NCBI RefSeq assembly: GCF_017315945.1
Contig: NZ_JAFLWI010000002.1
Coordinates: 62,001 to 126,000 of the forward strand
Origin: Candidatus Enterococcus courvalinii
GTDB lineage: Bacteria > Bacillota > Bacilli > Lactobacillales > Enterococcaceae
DNA length: 64,000 nt
Direction: 5' to 3'
In this document: positions 35,725 to 43,949 of the stretch, in pieces
Position numbering within the stretch: the stretch's first letter is position 1
How the letters are laid out: the number at the start of each line of letters is the position of its first letter
Translations under genes and position numbers: made by a program
Notes under the pieces: model-generated
The model's input: only the letters and a program-made list of their open reading frames with translations
The model's database searches: none
What the model was told of the DNA's origin: nothing

Positions 35725-38700
35725 ATGAAAAAGCCGAGATTTAAAAATTGGCGATTATTTGCGACTTTAGCTCTATTAAGTCAAACAATTGGCGGATCAA
35801 TTGGTCCTACGATTGCTCTGGCCGATGAAATTACTCATCCACAAACGGTAACCGTGGAACTTGATTTAGCACATCAGTATGCTGTCGAAGGAACTTTCAG
35901 TGATGGACACCAAATGTCAGAGGTCACTGTTCCACATTATGCTATCTACAATGGCGTGAAACAAGATATTTTCTGTATTGAACCAGGAGTTCCAATTTAT
36001 AATGAGTTCACTCCTGGGTATGAGAAAAATCCATTGCCTGATATGCCGGAGAAAGCCAAATTAGTTTCCGTTTTATGGAAAAAAGCCGGCACAGATGTAG
36101 ATACTCATATTGTGGCACAGAAGATGATCTGGCAAGAAGTTAACGGCTACACCCTTCACTCAATCAAACGTTCGGATGGTAGTGCCGTAAATATTGCAGC
36201 TATTGAGGCAAAAATTAACAAAGCAATCGCGAACTATCAGAAGAAACCAAGCTTCCATAATAGCACGGCTAAAACAGTGTTAGGTCAATCAACTACTGTA
36301 ACGGATACAAATAATTTGAATTTGTCAGAATTCGATGAGGTTGTGGAAAATACCGCAAATATTGATTATCGTGTTAATGACAATCAATTGGTCATCACAC
36401 CGAATGCCAATTCAAAAGAAAGCGGTGTGTTGACACTTAAGAAATCTGTTGGAACTGGAACACCGGTTGCTTATAAGATGGCTGGTCAACAAACCCTGAT
36501 GGCTGGGGCGATTGATAAACCGAACACTTACACGGTCAAAATTGATGTGGAAACTGAGGGGTCTTTAAAAATCAAAAAAGTCGATAAAGAATCAGGTAGT
36601 GTTGTACCAGGAACGGTTTTCCATTTAGACTTTGGAAAAACTTTGCCTGCAAAAGACGTGACTACCGATAAAGAAGGCATTGCGACATTGGATGGAATTC
36701 CTCATGGTACAAAGGTAACCATTACTGAAAAATCAGTGCCGGCGCCTTATACGATTGATACTACACCCATGACCGCTACGATTAAAGCGGGCGAGACCAT
36801 TTCAGTGACTTCAAAAAATACGCGAGAAAAAGGTCAAATCATTCTGGATAAAACCGGGAGTGAAACAGGAAGTGATCTTTGGAACGACAATTACTCTTTA
36901 GCTGGAAACACGTTTGCTATTCGCAAGGACAATCCCACTGGTGAAATTGTTCAAGAAATGACCACGGATGAAAAAGGTCATGCGGAAACACCAAAAGAGA
37001 TTGCTAACGCGTTGGAATTGGGAACCTATTATGTGACCGAAACCAAAGCATCTAATGGTTTCGTGAATACTTTCAAACCCGTAAAAGTTGAATTGAAGTA
37101 TGCTAATCAAACGGTGGCTCTTGTTACCACTAACGTAAAAGGGCAAAACCAAGAAATCACTGGTGAAACCACTTTGACGAAAGAAGACAAAGATACCGGT
37201 AATGAAACTCAAGGAAAAGCTAAGTTTAAAGGAGCTGAATATACTCTCTTTACTGCAAAAGATGGTCAAGCGGTTAAATGGGGTGAGGCTTTTAAGCCAG
37301 AATTAGTGAAAGGAACGAAAGCTTCTGATGAAACGGTGACTTTGACTTTAGATGAAAAGAATCAAGCTGCCGTTAAACACTTAGCTATCAACGAGTATTA
37401 CTGGCAAGAAACCAAAGCACCTGAAGGATATACTTTGGATGAAACGAAGTATCCTGTATCCATCAAAAAGGTGGATGATAATGAAAAAAATGACGTAATT
37501 ATCCGAGATGTTACGGCAAAGGAACAAGTCATTCGCTTTGGCTTTGATTTCTTCAAATTCGCTGGATCAGTTGCGGGAACTGCCGAAACTGGCTTCAATG
37601 ATCTGACTTTTAAAGTATCGCCATTGGAAGGAACCAATGAAATCACAGGCACTGAAGATGAAGCGACTACAGCTTATAACGAGCAACTAGGTTTTGATGG
37701 CTATGGCAAGTTTGAAAATCTTCCTTATGGGGATTATTTACTTGAAGAAGTAGAAGCCCCAGAAGGATTTCAAAAGATTACGCCTCTAGAAATCCATTCC
37801 ACTTTTAAAGAAAATAAAGAGGATTACACCAAGAGTGAATATGTCTTTACCATTACTGAAAAAGGACAAACACAACCAATTAAAACGGTGACCGTTCCTT
37901 ACGAGAAACTGACGAACGAAGAATTTTCTGTTAGTTTGAACCGTTTGATGCTTTATGATTTGCCTGAGGAAGAAGATAGTCTAACTTCCCTCGCGACCTG
38001 GAAAGACGGAGACAAAGAATTGACCACTCTTAATTCTACCGAACTAGTCGATAAACTGAGTTACAATCTACATGAAATCAGAGAAGACTGGTATGTGGTA
38101 GCGCAAGCCATTGATGTAGAAGCCACAAAAGCTGCCCAAGAAAAAGATGAAAAAGCCAAACCAGTCGTAATTGCCGAAACAAGCGCAACGTTGGCGAACA
38201 AAGAGAAAATAGGAACATGGGAAATTCTGCATAAATTAACCGCCGAACAAGTTTTGGATAAAACCATCGTCTTGTTCAACTATGTGTATGAAAACAAGGA
38301 AGCCTTTAAAGCGGGCGATGAGCCAGTAGCGAAGGATGCTAGTTTGAACAATCAAGCCCAAACTGTCAATTGTACGGTGGAACGCCATGTTTCCATCCAA
38401 ACAAAAGCCCACCTAGAAGACGGTTCGCAAACTTTTACTCATGGTGATGTGGTGGATATGTTTGATGATGTATCCATTACTCATGATATACTGGATGGCT
38501 CAAAAGAAGCTTTCGAAACAATTCTGTACGCCTTATTACCAGATGGCACGAACAAAGAAATTTGGAAATCTGGCAAGATTGATTACGAAGTGAACGACAA
38601 AGAATTGACCAAAACCGTGCTTGCGGAAAAAGTGGATACAAGTAAATATCCAGAAGGTACAAGTTTTACCTTTAAAGAAATTAACTATGATAAAGATGGA

Positions 38701-38952
38701 AATATCAATGGAAAACACAATGAAGATTTGAAAGAAAAATCTCAAACCTTAACACCAAAAGAAGTGCCAACCACACCAAGTACGCCAGAACAACCAGAAA
38801 CACCAACTGTTCCAAGCGACTCTCAAGAATCTAGTCCTATAGTGAAGACATTCCCACAAACTGGGGAGAAAAGTTCCAATGTATTACTGTTCATTGGCTT
38901 TACCTTGATCTTTGCGACGGCTGGCTATTATTTCTGGAATCGCCGGAACTAA
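35725..38952 (+). CDS. LPXTG-type surface protein with thioester and Cna-B-like domains
   Basis: 1075 residues. A signal peptide ends near residue 34 (IALADEI). A thioester (TQXA-like) domain follows: Cys84 in DIFCIEPG and Gln131 in VAQKMIW are the expected partners of a Cys-Gln thioester. From about 275 come Cna-B/SpaA-like domains (SLKIKKVDKESGS, ETKASNGF, QETKAPEGYTLDE, EEVEAPEGFQ) that often carry isopeptide bonds. A VaFE-like module is near 890-1010 (KAHLEDGSQTFTHGDVVDMF). The C-terminus has a Pro/Thr spacer, FPQTG sorting signal, membrane helix and NRRN tail. Such proteins bind host or partner cell surfaces. ATG 35725 follows AAAGGAG. It precedes the transfer genes, so it may aid mating contact or colonisation. 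FPQTG in place of LPxTG is notable. Confidence 0.9.
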   Translation: MKKPRFKNWRLFATLALLSQTIGGSIGPTIALADEITHPQTVTVELDLAHQYAVEGTFSDGHQMSEVTVPHYAIYNGVKQDIFCIEPGVPIYNEFTPGYEKNPLPDMPEKAKLVSVLWKKAGTDVDTHIVAQKMIWQEVNGYTLHSIKRSDGSAVNIAAIEAKINKAIANYQKKPSFHNSTAKTVLGQSTTVTDTNNLNLSEFDEVVENTANIDYRVNDNQLVITPNANSKESGVLTLKKSVGTGTPVAYKMAGQQTLMAGAIDKPNTYTVKIDVETEGSLKIKKVDKESGSVVPGTVFHLDFGKTLPAKDVTTDKEGIATLDGIPHGTKVTITEKSVPAPYTIDTTPMTATIKAGETISVTSKNTREKGQIILDKTGSETGSDLWNDNYSLAGNTFAIRKDNPTGEIVQEMTTDEKGHAETPKEIANALELGTYYVTETKASNGFVNTFKPVKVELKYANQTVALVTTNVKGQNQEITGETTLTKEDKDTGNETQGKAKFKGAEYTLFTAKDGQAVKWGEAFKPELVKGTKASDETVTLTLDEKNQAAVKHLAINEYYWQETKAPEGYTLDETKYPVSIKKVDDNEKNDVIIRDVTAKEQVIRFGFDFFKFAGSVAGTAETGFNDLTFKVSPLEGTNEITGTEDEATTAYNEQLGFDGYGKFENLPYGDYLLEEVEAPEGFQKITPLEIHSTFKENKEDYTKSEYVFTITEKGQTQPIKTVTVPYEKLTNEEFSVSLNRLMLYDLPEEEDSLTSLATWKDGDKELTTLNSTELVDKLSYNLHEIREDWYVVAQAIDVEATKAAQEKDEKAKPVVIAETSATLANKEKIGTWEILHKLTAEQVLDKTIVLFNYVYENKEAFKAGDEPVAKDASLNNQAQTVNCTVERHVSIQTKAHLEDGSQTFTHGDVVDMFDDVSITHDILDGSKEAFETILYALLPDGTNKEIWKSGKIDYEVNDKELTKTVLAEKVDTSKYPEGTSFTFKEINYDKDGNINGKHNEDLKEKSQTLTPKEVPTTPSTPEQPETPTVPSDSQESSPIVKTFPQTGEKSSNVLLFIGFTLIFATAGYYFWNRRN

Positions 38953-38991
38953 GGTGATGCGATGAAACAAGTAAATAGGAAAACTCAACGT

Positions 38992-39029
38992 GCGCGACCG
39001 CCTCCTAAAAAAGTGGTCGCGCTATTTTT
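38992..39029 (+). terminator. Intrinsic terminator after the surface protein gene
   Basis: Perfect GCGCGACC (38992-38999) and GGTCGCGC (39015-39022), followed by TATTTTT. Confidence 0.9.
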
Positions 39030-39064
39030 GTATCCAAAACTAACAATGAAAAGAGGAAAAAAAT

Positions 39065-39379
39065 ATGGAATTGAAATTTGTTGTGCCAGATATGGCCGAA
39101 ACATTTGGAAAGATAAGTTATGCCGGTGAAGGTGAAATTTTAACAGAAGGATATGGTCGGAATACCACAGTGATTGGTCGCAGTTATCATTTATATTCCA
39201 GTAAACAACGGGCTGATGATATTGAAGTGGTGGTAGCTGCGGAAGCTGGCGAAAAGGATTTTGACCAAGACCAACCGTTAAAAGTCGTGAATCCTCACTT
39301 GGTTGCCAAAGGCTATGAGATTGAGAATCGTGGGTTTACTGATTACGTGTTGTATGTCGATGATTTAGTGAAAGCATAG
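39065..39379 (+). CDS. Tn916 Orf23-like protein (YdcP/DUF961 family)
   Basis: 104 residues. DUF961 signature: FGKISYAGEGEILTEGYGRNT, RSYHLYSSKQRADDIEVVV, and NPHLVAKGYEIENRGFTDYVLYVDDL. Orf23/Orf22 homologues start the transfer operon of Tn916 and ICEBs1 (HelP/YdcP); in ICEBs1 the family acts as helicase processivity factors for element DNA. GAAAAGAGG lies 5' of ATG 39065. A second DUF961 gene follows after 12 bp. Confidence 0.9.
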   Translation: MELKFVVPDMAETFGKISYAGEGEILTEGYGRNTTVIGRSYHLYSSKQRADDIEVVVAAEAGEKDFDQDQPLKVVNPHLVAKGYEIENRGFTDYVLYVDDLVKA

Positions 39380-39391
39380 GAGGAAAAGAAG

Positions 39392-39742
39392 ATGAGATTA
39401 ACAGAAGGTATTGTCGTAGATTCAGGATTAACGTTTGGGAAGTTGCGCTTTTCTGCATTACGTCGAGAAGTACGGAAACAAAACGAGGATGGAACAGTTA
39501 GTAACGAGGTAAAAGAACGAACCTATAATTTGAAATCCTCCGCGCAAGGTCGAATGATTCAAGTTAGTATTCCGGCAAATGTGCCCCTACGCGAGTTTGC
39601 TTATGATGCAGAGGTAGAGCTGGTCAATCCAATCGTGGATACCGTTGCCAATTATGTTTTTCGAGAAGGAACCACCGTTAATTGGTTCATTAAGGCAGAT
39701 GATTTAGTCTTGAAACGGCAACCGAATCAAGGAAAGAAATAG
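39392..39742 (+). CDS. Tn916 Orf22-like protein (YdcP/DUF961 family)
   Basis: 116 residues. Second DUF961 protein with SGLTFGKLRFSALRREVRK, ERTYNLKSSAQGRMIQVSIP, and the C-terminal VNWFIKADDLVL. Together with Orf23 it likely supports PcrA helicase during rolling-circle replication and transfer (shown for HelP of ICEBs1). It has AGGAGGAAAAG upstream and ends right at the next gene. Confidence 0.9.
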   Translation: MRLTEGIVVDSGLTFGKLRFSALRREVRKQNEDGTVSNEVKERTYNLKSSAQGRMIQVSIPANVPLREFAYDAEVELVNPIVDTVANYVFREGTTVNWFIKADDLVLKRQPNQGKK

Positions 39743-39751
39743 GTGAAGAAT

Positions 39752-40087
39752 ATGGAAATCAATGTGGAACATATTTTAGATTGTCTCGATCGTTATGGCA
39801 AAGGAGAACTAACCAAAGAGCAAGTCAACGAGGATTTGACGATAGACGAAAAAGTATTTCTTATTATGAATCAGGATTTTTTTGAAACCAATGAAGAAGA
39901 TTTTGACGTACTCAAATGGTTGGATGAGGAAGAGTCCTTCTTTATGGTTGTCGAAGTAAATGAAAATTTATGTCGCCAGGCAGAATCTGTCTTGGAAGAA
40001 ATCGGTGTAGAGATGCCGGATGCCATTGAAAGTTTTTTAACACAATTGGTTGAAACGAAACAACTTCCCGTGTCAGTAAATGACTAG
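39752..40087 (+). CDS. Very acidic small protein of unknown function
   Basis: 111 residues with 30 Asp/Glu and only 7 Lys/Arg, no signal peptide, no membrane segment and no motif I recognise. ATG 39752 with AGGTGA is chosen; an in-frame GTG lies at 39743. It is tightly packed after orf22 in the transfer operon. The strong negative charge recalls DNA mimics such as ArdA, but this is only an inference. Standard Tn916 has no counterpart that I recall at this spot. Confidence 0.65.
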   Translation: MEINVEHILDCLDRYGKGELTKEQVNEDLTIDEKVFLIMNQDFFETNEEDFDVLKWLDEEESFFMVVEVNENLCRQAESVLEEIGVEMPDAIESFLTQLVETKQLPVSVND

Positions 40088-40100
40088 CATAACTTTTTGA

Positions 40101-40132
40101 AATTGCCCAATAAAATCCTATTGGGCAATTTT
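40101..40132 (+). terminator. Perfect palindrome / terminator-like hairpin before orf21
   Basis: A perfect 12-bp inverted repeat (40101-40112 with 40119-40130) with a 6-nt loop, followed by TTCC. The T tract is short, so it may act as attenuator, RNA processing site or protein site. Confidence 0.6.
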
Positions 40133-40156
40133 CCATTGGAGGTGGAAACCATCAAA

Positions 40157-41500
40157 ATGTACAAAGGGCATCGCATACGCGCAGGAGATCGGCACTTGGT
40201 TTATCACTTTGTTCTTGGCTGGCTAATCGCTTTATTCATCGGTTGGATGAGCGTCTTTTATTTTCATGAGTTTAGACAATTTGAGATTTTTAAGCTATCA
40301 CTTTCCACTATTGAAATTGTTTTGTCCATGAAAGATTTAATCTGCTTACTAGGAAGTCTCGCTCTTTCAGGAAGCATGATGTTACTTTATATTCATTTTT
40401 TTCCTGATTATTGGCGAAGTTTATGGCATCGACAAAAGCTAGCCCGAATGATTCTAGAAAACCATTGGTATGAAGTAAAGCAAACTCAAAGTGAAGGCTT
40501 TTTCAAAGATTTGAATAGTAGTCGAACCAGAGAGACTATCAGTTACTTCCCCAAAATTTATTATCGAATGAAGGATGGCTTACTGTCTATTCGCGTTCAA
40601 ATTTCACTGGGAAAATATCAAGATCAACTCTTGAAATTGGAAAAGAAGTTAGAAAGTGGGTTGTATTGTGAGTTAGTAGAAAAAGAACTCAAAGACTCTT
40701 ATGTGGAATACACCTTGTTATACGATATGATTGCCAATCGAATTGGAATTGAAGAAGTAGTGGCAGAAAATGGGGCGTTGCGATTGATGAAAAATCAAGT
40801 ATGGGCGTATGATTCCTTACCTCATATGTTAATTGCTGGCGGTACAGGTGGAGGGAAGACCTATTTCTTACTCACCATTATCGAAGCACTATTGAAGTCA
40901 GATGCAGAATTGTTTATCCTCGATCCCAAAAATGCCGACCTAGCCGATTTAGGTACAGTAATGCCTCACGTATACTCCCAAAAAGAGGAAATCTCTACTT
41001 GTGTGGAAGATTTCTATGAACGCATGATGGCTCGTAGTAAGGAAATGAAAGAAATGCCCGACTACAAAACAGGAGAGAATTATGCCTATCTTGGACTTCC
41101 GCCAACCTTTTTAATCTTTGATGAATACGTGGCTTATATGGAAATGTTAACGACTAAGGAGAGTGCGGTAATTTTGAATAAGCTCAAGCAAATTGTGATG
41201 CTAGGTCGTCAGTCTGGCTTCTTTCTGATTCTGGCTTGTCAAAGACCGGATGCAAAATATTTAGGAGATGGGATTCGCGATCAATTTAACTTTCGCGTGG
41301 CTTTGGGTCGCATGAGTGAGCTCGGGTATTCCATGATGTTTGGCGAGGTCGATAAAAATTTCTTTATGAAACGCATCAAAGGTCGAGGTTATGTGGATAC
41401 AGGAGGAAGTGTAATTAGTGAGTTTTATACGCCACTTGTACCAAAAGGATATGATTTCTTGGAATCCATCAAACAAGTAGCGCAATCAAAAGAAAAATGA
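40157..41500 (+). CDS. FtsK/SpoIIIE-type coupling ATPase (Tn916 Orf21, TcpA-like)
   Basis: 447 residues. Two N-terminal membrane helices (about 15-35 and 60-85), then an FtsK-like motor domain with Walker A AGGTGGGKTYF near residue 228, LFILDPKNADLADLG, Walker B FLIFDEYVAYMEM and CQRPDAKYLGDGIRDQFNFRVALGRMSE. It matches my memory of Tn916 Orf21 over its full length. It is the coupling protein that brings the MobT-DNA complex to the mating channel. I chose ATG 40157 (MYKGHRIRAG) by homology; the frame runs up to TTG 40097 across the palindrome. Confidence 0.93.
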   Translation: MYKGHRIRAGDRHLVYHFVLGWLIALFIGWMSVFYFHEFRQFEIFKLSLSTIEIVLSMKDLICLLGSLALSGSMMLLYIHFFPDYWRSLWHRQKLARMILENHWYEVKQTQSEGFFKDLNSSRTRETISYFPKIYYRMKDGLLSIRVQISLGKYQDQLLKLEKKLESGLYCELVEKELKDSYVEYTLLYDMIANRIGIEEVVAENGALRLMKNQVWAYDSLPHMLIAGGTGGGKTYFLLTIIEALLKSDAELFILDPKNADLADLGTVMPHVYSQKEEISTCVEDFYERMMARSKEMKEMPDYKTGENYAYLGLPPTFLIFDEYVAYMEMLTTKESAVILNKLKQIVMLGRQSGFFLILACQRPDAKYLGDGIRDQFNFRVALGRMSELGYSMMFGEVDKNFFMKRIKGRGYVDTGGSVISEFYTPLVPKGYDFLESIKQVAQSKEK

Positions 41501-41585
41501 CAGCTACAGAGAAATCTAGTCTTCTAGGGTATCAGGCTAAAAGTATGATAAACTAAGGATAAAAGCGTCAGGAGGTGCAATAAAA

Positions 41586-42260
41586 ATGACAGAGAATTAT
41601 TCTTTACAGTATGCTAAAGAGAACAAAAAAGTATTAATTTCTTCTATTACTGATGGGAAAGAAAAAGAGGAAGAAAAGACTGCCATTTTTATGGCTGGAA
41701 GTCCTGGTGCTGGAAAGACTGAGGCTGCACAAACTTTGACGGCATTGAATGGTAATCTTTGTGTAATCGATGCTGATAAATTTCGTGAACTATTTCCGGG
41801 CTATGCTGGGAATAATTCAGATGAATTTCAACGAGGATCAGCACTTTTGGTAGATGCTGCTCTCGATTTAGTTCTTAAAAAGGGTTATAGTTTTATTCTT
41901 GATGGCACGTTTGCGACTTCTAAGGTAAATCAAAATATTGAACGGGCACTCAAAAAGAATTATAATGTGCTTGTTTATTATGTATATCAAGATCCATTTA
42001 TTGCTTGGGACTTTACTAAAAAACGAGAAGAAGTTGAAGGCCGTTTTGTTCCTAAAGAACGTTTTATCAATGCTTTTTTTCAATCGAGAAAAAATTTGAT
42101 GCAGGTGAAAAAGCAATTTCAAGAGAAAGTAACCATCAATATCTTAGTGAAGGACTTTCAAAATACGATTTCTGATTTTCTAATGGACATTGATAATGTT
42201 GAACTAGCATTACCAATCAGTTATACGAAAGAAAGATTGGAGGAAGAACTACATGACTGA
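41586..42260 (+). CDS. Zeta toxin family kinase
   Basis: 224 residues. P-loop FMAGSPGAGKTEAAQTL (about residues 36-52), NLCVIDADKFRELFPGY (the substrate-binding Asp region), FILDGTFA and a C-terminal arginine-rich lid segment. This is the zeta/PezT kinase fold, whose toxins phosphorylate UDP-N-acetylglucosamine and block peptidoglycan synthesis. Its own AGGAGGTG precedes ATG 41586. No epsilon- or PezA-like gene precedes it; a 55-aa ORF overlaps its end. It could be a toxin or a non-toxic relative; elements like this often use it for maintenance. Confidence 0.85.
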   Translation: MTENYSLQYAKENKKVLISSITDGKEKEEEKTAIFMAGSPGAGKTEAAQTLTALNGNLCVIDADKFRELFPGYAGNNSDEFQRGSALLVDAALDLVLKKGYSFILDGTFATSKVNQNIERALKKNYNVLVYYVYQDPFIAWDFTKKREEVEGRFVPKERFINAFFQSRKNLMQVKKQFQEKVTINILVKDFQNTISDFLMDIDNVELALPISYTKERLEEELHD

Positions 42261-42420
42261 GAAAGAAAAAGTTGAAGAAATTATGGAGAAGTATAACCGT
42301 AACTTTTCTACACTACAAAAGAATGCCTCTGCGAAAGAGCTGAAGACAGTCTTTAAATTTGTAGCAGATGAATCCAATCGAAAACAACGAGAATTGATTG
42401 GTTTGGATAAAGAAAAATAA
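42253..42420 (+). CDS. 55-aa protein overlapping the zeta kinase gene, possible partner
   Basis: The ORF starts at ATG 42253, overlaps the zeta stop by 8 bp in another frame, and has GGAGGAAGA about 8 bp upstream. The product is helical and charged (MTEKEKVEEIMEKYNRNF at the N-terminus, RKQRELIGLDKEK at the C-terminus). A terminator follows directly, so kinase and small protein form a closed two-gene unit. Its place suggests an antitoxin or modulator, but the order toxin-then-partner is the reverse of epsilon-zeta and PezAT. I do not recognise the family. Confidence 0.6.
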   Translation: MTEKEKVEEIMEKYNRNFSTLQKNASAKELKTVFKFVADESNRKQRELIGLDKEK

Positions 42421-42442
42421 ATTTGAAATTGAAATATTTTTA

Positions 42443-42476
42443 AGAGCCAAGGGCAAAAATGTTCTTGGCTTTTTTC
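42443..42476 (+). terminator. Intrinsic terminator of the zeta unit
   Basis: AGCCAAG (42445-42451) pairs with CTTGGCT (42464-42470), then TTTTTT. Confidence 0.85.
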
Positions 42477-42498
42477 TTTGCGATGAATGAGGTGATTT

Positions 42499-43641
42499 AT
42501 GACATTTTTAGATTTATTCGCCGGGATTGGTGGCTTTCGCTTAGGTATGGAACAAGCGGGTCACCAGTGTATCGGCTTTTGTGAAATTGATGAATTTGCT
42601 CGGCGGAGTTATAAGGCAATCCATGATACAAGGAAGGAGGTGGAAATGCATGACATCACAAGTGTATCAGACGAGTTTGTTCAATCCCTCGGACCAGTGG
42701 ACATCCTTTGCGGTGGATTTCCGTGCCAAGCTTTTTCAATTGCGGGAAAGCGGCAAGGATTTTCCGATACTCGAGGTACTTTATTCTTTGAAATCGCTCG
42801 GTTCGCCACTCTTCTCCAACCTAAGTTTTTATTCCTTGAGAACGTCCGGGGATTGCTCAATCACGAAGGAGGGGCTACGTTCGAGACGATCCTCCGAACG
42901 CTGGATGGATTGGGGTATGATGTGGAATGGCAGGTGCTTAACTCAAAGGCCTACGTTCCCCAAAGCCGCGAGCGGGTCTTCCTTATCGGACATTCTCGAG
43001 ACGCATGTACCGAACAAGTATTTCCTATCATTGGATCGTCTCCAACATCTGATCAAAACATCAGAAACTTGGTAAATATCAATCCTTCCAATCGAGGAAT
43101 GGGTGGCCAAGTCTATGGTTCAGATGGGGTTGCCCTAACCTTAACCGGTGATGAAGGAATCAAAATCGCATTGCCGGTAAAGGATGGAATTTCTGTAGCC
43201 GGTATGTTATCAGGAAATTTTGAACAAGGCAATCGTGTTTATGAGGTAACTGGAACTGCCCCCACTTTGTCAACGAAACAAGGGGGAACGAAAATCATGA
43301 TTCGGAAAAATGAAACAGAATATCAAGAGGTGAAGCCAGGGGACAGTGTGAACTTGGCTTTTCCTAATTCCACAAGTCGTCGAGGCCGTTTGGGAAAACA
43401 AAGTGTGCATACCTTACTAACAGGAGACCAACAGGCAGTCGTCACAGATCAGTACCAGATTCGGAAGCTAACACCTAGAGAATGCTGGCGACTTCAAGGA
43501 TTTCCCGATTGGGCCTTTGACCGGGCCTCTCAAGTCAATTCAGATAATCAGTTGTATAAACAGGCCGGAAACTCTGTAACAGTTCCGGTCATTTTTGATA
43601 TTGCTAGAAGATTAAAGGAGGTAAAAGCACATGATTTATGA
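42499..43641 (+). CDS. DNA (cytosine-5-)-methyltransferase
   Basis: 380 residues, all C5-methyltransferase motifs in order: I LFAGIGGFRLG, II-like CEIDEFARRSY, IV with catalytic Cys GGFPCQAFSIAGKRQGF, VI ENVRGLL, VIII QSRERVFLIG, a target-recognition region (about 200-310), IX KLTPRECWRLQGFPDWAF, X QAGNSVTVPVI. It appears complete and active. No restriction nuclease is next to it, so it is a solitary enzyme that probably protects the element from host restriction. Start ATG 42499 has GAGGTGA. Codons 51-192 overlap a second reading frame that also codes for protein (42650-43075); local base use there is richer in G+C than around it. Confidence 0.95.
   Translation: MTFLDLFAGIGGFRLGMEQAGHQCIGFCEIDEFARRSYKAIHDTRKEVEMHDITSVSDEFVQSLGPVDILCGGFPCQAFSIAGKRQGFSDTRGTLFFEIARFATLLQPKFLFLENVRGLLNHEGGATFETILRTLDGLGYDVEWQVLNSKAYVPQSRERVFLIGHSRDACTEQVFPIIGSSPTSDQNIRNLVNINPSNRGMGGQVYGSDGVALTLTGDEGIKIALPVKDGISVAGMLSGNFEQGNRVYEVTGTAPTLSTKQGGTKIMIRKNETEYQEVKPGDSVNLAFPNSTSRRGRLGKQSVHTLLTGDQQAVVTDQYQIRKLTPRECWRLQGFPDWAFDRASQVNSDNQLYKQAGNSVTVPVIFDIARRLKEVKAHDL
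42650..43075 (+). CDS. C5-methyltransferase-associated protein encoded inside the methyltransferase gene (+1 frame)
   Basis: 141-residue ORF wholly inside the methyltransferase gene, shifted +1. AGGAAGGAGGTGG ends 7 bp before ATG 42650, an ideal internal ribosome binding site. The protein has the features I associate with small proteins encoded next to C5 methyltransferases in phages and elements: YQTSLFNPSDQW, FRAKLFQLRESGKDF, FYSLRTSGDC, WMDWGMMWNGRCLT and the ending SSLSDILETHVPNKYFLS. In those systems it is usually a separate gene. Its function is unknown to me; partnership with the methyltransferase is inferred. The frame also stays open upstream to 42581. Confidence 0.75.
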   Translation: MTSQVYQTSLFNPSDQWTSFAVDFRAKLFQLRESGKDFPILEVLYSLKSLGSPLFSNLSFYSLRTSGDCSITKEGLRSRRSSERWMDWGMMWNGRCLTQRPTFPKAASGSSLSDILETHVPNKYFLSLDRLQHLIKTSETW

Positions 43642-43921
43642 TGAGTTGATTGGAGAAATCTACTGGGTGATTGGCAAGATTCAGTCAGATCCGGAACTGG
43701 AAGAAGAACTGTACCGGCTCAATTTTGATATTCGAAAAAATGGGGTGAAGGTCCCTGGTGATTCATATGTAATGGACGAGGAAACCGATGCTCGAATTGA
43801 GTTGAATCAGGTTATCAGTGAATTCGAACGGATTGCGGACCTTGCCAAAGAACCGGATATCCGCCAATACTTGTTTGAGATAAAAGCAGAATTGGAAATT
43901 GAGGGTATTACTGCGGAGTAA
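43631..43921 (+). CDS. Acidic 96-aa protein after the methyltransferase
   Basis: 96 residues. AAAGGAGG lies within the 3' end of the methyltransferase gene, whose stop it overlaps by 11 bp. The product is acidic and mostly helical (MIYDELIGEIYWVIGKIQ, RQYLFEIKAELEIEGI), with no motif I know. Overlap and direction place it in one transcription unit with the methyltransferase. It ends just before the oriT region. Confidence 0.7.
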   Translation: MIYDELIGEIYWVIGKIQSDPELEEELYRLNFDIRKNGVKVPGDSYVMDEETDARIELNQVISEFERIADLAKEPDIRQYLFEIKAELEIEGITAE

Positions 43922-43949
43922 CAACCAGATAAACCACTGATAGGCGCTG

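Noticed and set aside
38962-39129. Plus-strand ORF starting ATG 38962 between the surface protein gene and orf23
   Set aside because: It runs through the terminator hairpin at 38992-39029 and into orf23 in another frame; no ribosome site and no protein-like pattern.
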